9,380 nt of DNA. Source: JAZLIT01 sp045617525. Its GTDB lineage: Bacteria; Bacillota; Bacilli; Bacillales_A; Planococcaceae. The notes beneath the pieces are model-generated. The model was given only the letters and a program-made list of their open reading frames with translations. It made no database searches and was not told where the DNA came from. Location of the stretch: the NCBI GenBank assembly GCA_045617525.1, contig JAZLIT010000089.1, forward strand, positions 1 through 9,380, written 5' to 3'. The stretch's first letter is position 1, and every line of letters starts with the position of its first letter. Below, one piece after another: positions 6,171-9,380 of this stretch. Both the position numbers and the translations under genes were made by a program.

Positions 6171-6611
6171 CTAACCTATATAAACACTTTCGCACGTTCC
6201 AGGAGCTGGTTCGTAAAAACAATGTTGTTTAAATTGACCAGTAAAAGGTTGGCCGTACCATGTCGGAGGGCACTCTCCAAATGGATTAAAGTACCAAAGT
6301 GCATATTTTGCTGGGTGCTCCCTCCAAAAATCCAATGTTTGTTTTGCTAATCTTTTTTCAACAGGTCGTGCTCTTTCATAAAATAAATTCCCTTTTTGAA
6401 CTGCTTCAAAAGAATAATTTCCTCCCTGTACCTGATAAATCACCTGTTCGATTGTTCTTACGTCACCAAAGTCTAAACAATCTGCTACAGCACGATTAAC
6501 AATCACATTCCCTACATATAACATCCCTTGTTGTCCTTCACCTTCAGCTTCCGCTCTCATCATCCTTGCCACTAAGGCAATATCTGCATCTCGGTATTTC
6601 ACTCTTGGCAT
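6171..6611 (-). CDS. cwlJ: Spore cortex-lytic cell wall hydrolase CwlJ
   Basis: CwlJ sits in the spore coat and degrades muramic-lactam-containing cortex peptidoglycan during germination, notably when Ca-dipicolinate is released. The protein is 146 residues from ATG 6611, matching CwlJ's usual size of about 140. Unlike SleB it has neither a signal peptide nor a peptidoglycan-binding domain. The hydrolase-2 fold signatures are visible: ARMMRAEAEGEGQQGMLYVG (15-34) with Glu21 at the expected catalytic position, NVIVNR (35-40), IEQVIYQVQGGNYSFEAV (54-71), then ALWYFNPFGECPPTWYGQPF (104-123) and HCFYEP (130-135). The start is set by AGAGGTG five bases upstream; an in-frame ATG at 6647 lacks such a site and would add 12 non-family residues. 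In B. subtilis cwlJ is followed by gerQ, which anchors it; here a terminator follows instead. A 138-base gap separates it from the repeat-protein gene upstream. Confidence 0.95.
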   Translation of the reverse strand: MPRVKYRDADIALVARMMRAEAEGEGQQGMLYVGNVIVNRAVADCLDFGDVRTIEQVIYQVQGGNYSFEAVQKGNLFYERARPVEKRLAKQTLDFWREHPAKYALWYFNPFGECPPTWYGQPFTGQFKQHCFYEPAPGTCESVYIG

Positions 6612-6704
6612 TTTTTCACCTCTAAAATATAATATGGAAAAAAGCAATTATTGATACTGATATTTATTGGAAAGCGTTTTTAATAAGGATAAAATTTTGG
6701 TGAA

Positions 6705-6724
6705 TTCATTTAGTATTAAATGAA
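6705..6724. repeat. Perfect 8-bp inverted repeat between the repeat-protein gene and cwlJ
   Basis: TTCATTTA (6705-6712) and TAAATGAA (6717-6724) are separated by GTAT. The hairpin lies about 25 bases past the stop codon of the repeat-protein gene. It could be a weak terminator or 3' stabiliser, but no T-run follows on the minus strand. It is equally placed to be an operator for cwlJ, whose start is about 95 bases further on. Confidence 0.4.
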
Positions 6725-6749
6725 GTAGGCTGTAGTCTTACATAAATTC

Positions 6750-7370
6750 TTAATCAGTGGCCAGCGCTGTAATTATAGCTCCAACTGCTTCTATCCAGGC
6801 ACCAACAGCATTCATCGTAACCCCTTCTATTGCATCAGTATCAACAAACACTTGAATTGCAGTCCCAATAAATTGAATTATATCTCCTGTATTAGATATA
6901 GTTTCTATAAGTGTTTGTTTCCCTTGCGTATTAATAGTGACTCCTATCCCCACTAATTGAAGAAGGTCTCCTTGCTTTCCTAAAAGTTGACTAGTCTGCT
7001 CATTTTTATTTAGGATTCCTGCTACAACAGCCACATTCCCTATCGCTTGAATTTGCTCTCCAACTCGATTTAGTAATGCTTCTTCACCCTCTGCGGCAAT
7101 TGCGCTTCCTCCAGCTTCTAATATATTTCCAATTAAGTTAAAGTCCGTTAGTGTTTGCTGGGTAAAAATAGTTGAGGGTGTACTCCCGATTGCAGTTATA
7201 ATTGCTCCAACAGCTTCAATCCAGTTACCTGCAAGAGCAGTAATGTTTGATTCATTTGTTTTACTTAAGCCACTTGGTTTTCGAGGTGTTGTAGGGAGTA
7301 TTAAGTTATTCAAATTGTTCTTTTGTTTTTTTGAATTTTTACGGTTATTTGGGTTATTACGGTTCTTCAT
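6750..7370 (-). CDS. Glycine-punctuated repetitive protein (possibly DUF6944-like), 206 residues
   Basis: A short basic, Asn/Lys-rich N-terminus (residues 1-40, with NNPNNRKNSKKQKNN) is followed by six copies of the motif G-x3-[EQ]-x2-G, starting at residues 48, 81, 104, 134, 162 and 190. Examples are GNWIEAVG, GNILEAGG, GEQIQAIG and GDIIQFIG. Units repeat every 23-33 residues and consist of small hydrophobic, helix-prone segments; the first and last are nearly identical (WIEAVGAIITA). There is no cleavable signal peptide, and the segments are too polar to be ordinary membrane helices. It recalls the repetitive Bacillus proteins I know as DUF6944, but that link is from memory. ATG 7370 has GGGGG about six bases upstream. 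A sigma-K-like promoter lies at 7408-7436, and cwlJ lies downstream, so a spore coat or outer-layer role is a reasonable inference. A decayed relative lies at 3571-3627. Confidence 0.85.
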   Translation of the reverse strand: MKNRNNPNNRKNSKKQKNNLNNLILPTTPRKPSGLSKTNESNITALAGNWIEAVGAIITAIGSTPSTIFTQQTLTDFNLIGNILEAGGSAIAAEGEEALLNRVGEQIQAIGNVAVVAGILNKNEQTSQLLGKQGDLLQLVGIGVTINTQGKQTLIETISNTGDIIQFIGTAIQVFVDTDAIEGVTMNAVGAWIEAVGAIITALATD

Positions 7371-7407
7371 CTTTTACCCCCACTAATCAATAAATTGAAG
7401 CATACAC

Positions 7408-7436
7408 CAGTATATGACTTTTTAAATAGACTAGTT
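7408..7436 (-). promoter_or_regulatory. Candidate sigma-K promoter of the repeat-protein gene
   Basis: On the minus strand AACT (7433-7436) fits the AC-type sigma-K -35. After exactly 16 bases CATATACTG (7408-7416) fits CATANNNTA except at the last base. The predicted start leaves a leader of about 30 bases carrying the GGGGG ribosome site. The rest of the 7371-7489 gap shows nothing else. The match is good but based on short motifs. Confidence 0.45.
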
Positions 7437-7489
7437 AGACCTTTTTAATGAAGAATTCCACCAGATTTAGTAATATTTTTCACAATTGT

Positions 7490-8107
7490 TTAAAATATTT
7501 TTATCAGTTCATCAAATTTCTCTATAGTATAATCATATTCCATTACTTGTCCGAATCCATATTTGGCATAAACAAATGGAATCCCAGCATATCTTGCTGC
7601 ATTCAAATCACCTACTGTATCCCCTATATAAATAGGAGTGAAGAGGTTATTGCGTTTGATTATTAAGTTAATGTTTTCTCCTTTTGAAAGTCCAGTTCTC
7701 CCTGGATTTTCATAATCTAAAAAATACTTTTCTAGGTTATGAAACTCATAAAAAGACTCAATGTATCCATCCTGACAATTGCTTACGATGAAGAGCTTGT
7801 ATTTCTTCGAGAGTATGTTCAATACTTCCTCAACATTAGGATAAAGGTTGCCTCCTTGTTTCTTTATGTAGCCTCTTTCAGCATGACAACACTCATTTAT
7901 CACTTGTTCACGGAAATCCTCATTTAAATTAGGGAACAGCTTTTTACTGATATCATGCATTTGTAGCCCCATTGTTCCTTCGAAGTCGGCTCTTGTTAAT
8001 TCTTTTTTAATCTGACTATGTCTCTTAATACAGCTATTCCAAGCATTAAGAACGGTATCAATCGGATCCCAAATAGTTCCATCTAAATCGAAAATTATAC
8101 TATCCAT
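7490..8107 (-). CDS. HAD-superfamily hydrolase (phosphoglycolate phosphatase-like)
   Basis: A cytosolic Mg2+-dependent phosphatase, 205 residues, with the core and alpha-helical cap of the beta-phosphoglucomutase/phosphoglycolate phosphatase group. All four HAD motifs are intact, numbered from ATG 8107: motif I IIFDLDGT (4-11) with nucleophile Asp7 and acid/base Asp9, motif II FIVSNC (106-111, Ser109), motif III LSKGENI (140-146, Lys142), motif IV YIGDTVGDLNAA (160-171, Asp163 and Asp167). The cap lies between about residues 15 and 85. A GTG at 8119 in the same frame would add four residues but lies inside the ribosome site GAGGTG, so ATG 8107 with a nine-base spacing is the real start. It is the last gene of the operon, 35 bases after the Nudix gene. 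Its substrate cannot be predicted; no clear terminator follows. Confidence 0.92.
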   Translation of the reverse strand: MDSIIFDLDGTIWDPIDTVLNAWNSCIKRHSQIKKELTRADFEGTMGLQMHDISKKLFPNLNEDFREQVINECCHAERGYIKKQGGNLYPNVEEVLNILSKKYKLFIVSNCQDGYIESFYEFHNLEKYFLDYENPGRTGLSKGENINLIIKRNNLFTPIYIGDTVGDLNAARYAGIPFVYAKYGFGQVMEYDYTIEKFDELIKIF

Positions 8108-8142
8108 TAAGGGTTTCACCTCTATTTTTTTAAATCCAACAA

Positions 8143-8587
8143 TCAGCTGATTACTAATTGTTGCTTTATCAATACATCTAATCCTACTGGATAAACTATT
8201 TTTCGTTGATCAAAGATATCATCAAGTGATATCCATTTTGCGATGGTAATTTTATCACCTTCAGTTACAGTAAAAACCTCATGCTTATATAACTCTTCAT
8301 TTTTAAACTTAACGGTATACATCAATGTTATTTCATGCCCGATTTTATTAGCAATTTTATAAATGTTTTCGATACAATCTATGTACTTAATTATTTCGAT
8401 TTCTGCCCGAATCTCCTCTTTATATTCTCTAACTAATGCATCCTCAGACCGTTCGCCTAATTCAGGTTGTTCCGCCAACTGGTCTGTAATAAACGCCACT
8501 TCCTTGAGAATGTAATCCTATCTGCTCTTCTAACAATATATAATTCCCTCTAAAAATTAAGCCTAACGTATTTGCTCTAGGATTCAT
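8143..8587 (-). pseudogene. Nudix hydrolase broken by a one-base frameshift in the Nudix box
   Basis: Nudix enzymes cleave nucleoside diphosphates linked to another moiety. The first part reads from ATG 8587 as MNPRANTLGLIFRGNYILLEEQ and on to RPVGGTT, then hits TGA at 8462-8464. The rest continues in another frame as ELGERSEDALVREYKEEI and onward to the stop at 8143. Removing one C of the CC pair at 8465-8466 joins them into a 147-residue protein. Its Nudix box is then G39-x5-E45-x7-R53-E54-x2-E57-E58, with Arg where the box usually has its second Gly. The C-terminal part (HEITLMYTVKF, FTVTEGDKITIAKW) is normal for small Nudix proteins. The total of 445 bases is one more than a multiple of three. 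AAGGAG lies 14 bases before ATG 8587, an unusually long spacing. It sits 34 bases after the YunG-like gene and 35 before the HAD gene. A sequencing error or a very recent mutation are both possible. Confidence 0.88.
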
Positions 8588-8621
8588 AATCCATAATCCA
8601 TCTCCTTCTGATAAGTTGGTA

Positions 8622-8981
8622 CTAAACTGCATCTAAATTGTTTAGGACATTTTTTGTTAAATAGTTGTACTGGTATTCATTTGTATCTGAAAATGCATCA
8701 TCTCTATTGGAAGGCATATCCATGTAATCAATTTCTTCTTTAAATTGTGAAGCTGTAAAATCAAATCGAGTACCTTCGATAATATTGTAGTAATGCCACC
8801 CATCAGGCAACTTGGTTTTCTTTATTTCACCACCCAGTAAATCATTTATTACTAATGTTGTTACTCCGCATTGACCTTTTGCAGGGTTAACATCACTCCA
8901 TTGCGAACTTGATTCTAAAGACCATGATTTTAATACTGCTTTTTTTAATTTTTCTATTTTTAATTGTAGAATGTTTCTCAT
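8622..8981 (-). CDS. YunG-like protein, possible papain-fold hydrolase
   Basis: A 119-residue cytosolic protein resembling B. subtilis YunG, whose function is unknown. The ATG at 8981 has AGAGGA seven bases upstream. Visible conserved blocks are LKSWSLESSSQW (about 17-28), NPAKGQCGVTTLVINDLLGG (32-51), LPDGWHYYN (58-66), GTRFDFTASQF (70-80), and a C-terminal SNRDDAFSDTNEYQYNYL (91-108). Cys38 in GQCGVT, His63 in GWHYYN and Asp74 in RFDFT are spaced as in small papain- or transglutaminase-fold enzymes, with Gln37 just before the Cys. A Cys-His-Asp hydrolase or acyltransferase is therefore plausible, though this is my inference and not an established activity. It is the first gene of a three-gene unit with the Nudix and HAD genes. 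The upstream region shows no clear promoter. Confidence 0.85.
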   Translation of the reverse strand: MRNILQLKIEKLKKAVLKSWSLESSSQWSDVNPAKGQCGVTTLVINDLLGGEIKKTKLPDGWHYYNIIEGTRFDFTASQFKEEIDYMDMPSNRDDAFSDTNEYQYNYLTKNVLNNLDAV

Positions 8982-9177
8982 TTTTTTATCCTCTTACTTT
9001 CCAATCAAATTTATATCTAGTAATAAATTCAACAAAAAATACCGAATCCCTTTTTTTGAGAGATTGATGGAAAACATTTATCCTGCATAAAAAATACGCC
9101 TAGGAATACAGTTATAGTATTGCTTTTTTTTGCTGTAAGCTAGCCCTGGTGAATACTTATTTTTAGGAGGTAAACAT
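8982..9177. promoter_or_regulatory. Divergent intergenic region between the YunG operon and the bicupin gene
   Basis: Both flanking genes must be driven from this 196-base AT-rich stretch. On the plus strand GCATAAA (9085-9091) and AATACAGT (9105-9112), 13 bases apart, weakly resemble a sigma-E promoter. No pair on the minus strand is convincing. TACAG and CTGTA flank a T-rich tract at 9107-9137, and an AGGAGG site at 9165-9170 belongs to the bicupin gene. Confidence 0.3.
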
Positions 9178-9380
9178 TTGTCTAAGCCAATTGATTTCAA
9201 GGTTTATGCAGAAAAAATACCAGAACCAATTCGCGAAGACGGCGCTGGTGCGACAGATCCTGGGCCACGTGATATTTTGCGTGCACTAGAAAATCCAGAT
9301 ATGCTCGTGCCACCAATTACAGATGCAGGAACAGTGCCAAATTTACGATTTTCTTTTTCCGATACGAATATGACGTTAAA
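9178..9380 (+). CDS. Oxalate decarboxylase-type bicupin (OxdC/OxdD family), 5' part
   Basis: The first 67 codons of a gene that continues past the window. Oxalate decarboxylases are Mn-dependent bicupins that convert oxalate to formate and CO2; in B. subtilis OxdC is a cytosolic acid-stress enzyme and OxdD is a spore coat protein. The start is TTG at 9178-9180, seven bases after a perfect AGGAGG (9165-9170). The N-terminus reads MSKPIDFKVYAEKIPEPIRED, and the family's conserved N-terminal segment follows: GPRDILRALENPDMLVPP (about 28-45) and TDAGTVPNLRFSFSDTNMTL (about 47-66). These parallel the NPDMLVPP and SFSDT blocks of OxdC/OxdD. The metal-binding cupin histidines lie beyond the edge, so activity cannot be judged, and OxdC versus OxdD cannot be decided. 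It is transcribed divergently from the YunG-Nudix-HAD unit. Confidence 0.88.
   Translation, partial: MSKPIDFKVYAEKIPEPIREDGAGATDPGPRDILRALENPDMLVPPITDAGTVPNLRFSFSDTNMTL

Noticed and set aside
6612..6647. Upstream ATG for cwlJ giving 12 extra residues
   Set aside because: The extra segment is not part of the CwlJ family N-terminus and AGAGGTG is positioned for ATG 6611.
6629..6660. CATATTAT as a sigma-E -10 for cwlJ
   Set aside because: The transcription start would fall on the ribosome site and no -35 element lies at the right distance.
7472..7499. AATATTTT/AAAATATT hairpin as terminator of the HAD gene
   Set aside because: Pure AT stem overlapping the stop codon, with no T-run on the minus strand.
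8108..8119. GTG start for the HAD gene
   Set aside because: It lies within the GAGGTG ribosome site that serves ATG 8107.

Overview
The window reads as chromosome of a low-GC, endospore-forming Firmicute of the Bacillaceae/Planococcaceae type (Bacillus or Lysinibacillus-like). The reasons are AT-rich DNA, strong AGGAGG-type ribosome binding sites, several TTG starts, and two clear sporulation genes: tlp, a small acid-soluble spore protein, and cwlJ, a cortex-lytic germination hydrolase. No tRNA, rRNA, CRISPR array, insertion sequence or phage gene was seen.

Layout from left to right. An MFS transporter (minus, TTG start at 1244) runs off the left edge. Two terminator hairpins separate it from tlp (minus, 1557-1793), which has a good forespore sigma-G-like promoter. 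An HpaB/YoaI-type flavin-dependent hydroxylase (plus, 2069-3511) follows behind a leader rich in inverted repeats. The next 460 bases hold a decayed fragment of a repeat-protein gene (about 3571-3627, minus) and an Asp-rich micro-ORF (3752-3901, plus). They lead to a 163-residue beta-rich protein of unknown function (plus, 3972-4463). A bidirectional terminator lies between that gene and a convergent YfjN-type tRNA-dihydrouridine synthase (minus, 4651-5637). About 520 bases without a supported gene follow. Then come cwlJ (minus, 6171-6611) with its own terminator, and a six-repeat glycine-rich protein (minus, 6750-7370) behind a sigma-K-like promoter. A three-gene minus-strand operon runs YunG-like protein, Nudix hydrolase, HAD phosphatase (8981 down to 7490). 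At the right edge the 5' end of an oxalate decarboxylase-type bicupin (plus, from 9178) diverges from it.

Much of the window fits spore formation or germination: tlp and cwlJ clearly, and perhaps the repeat protein, the micro-ORF region and the bicupin. The YunG-Nudix-HAD operon looks like a small hydrolase cassette. Its Nudix gene is broken by a single-base insertion inside the Nudix box, at a site that is not a long homopolymer.

The least explained items are the six-repeat protein with its decayed copy 3.6 kb away, the micro-ORF with its two-base frame offset, and the Cys-His-Asp pattern in the YunG-like protein. I see no convincing wholly new multi-gene system.
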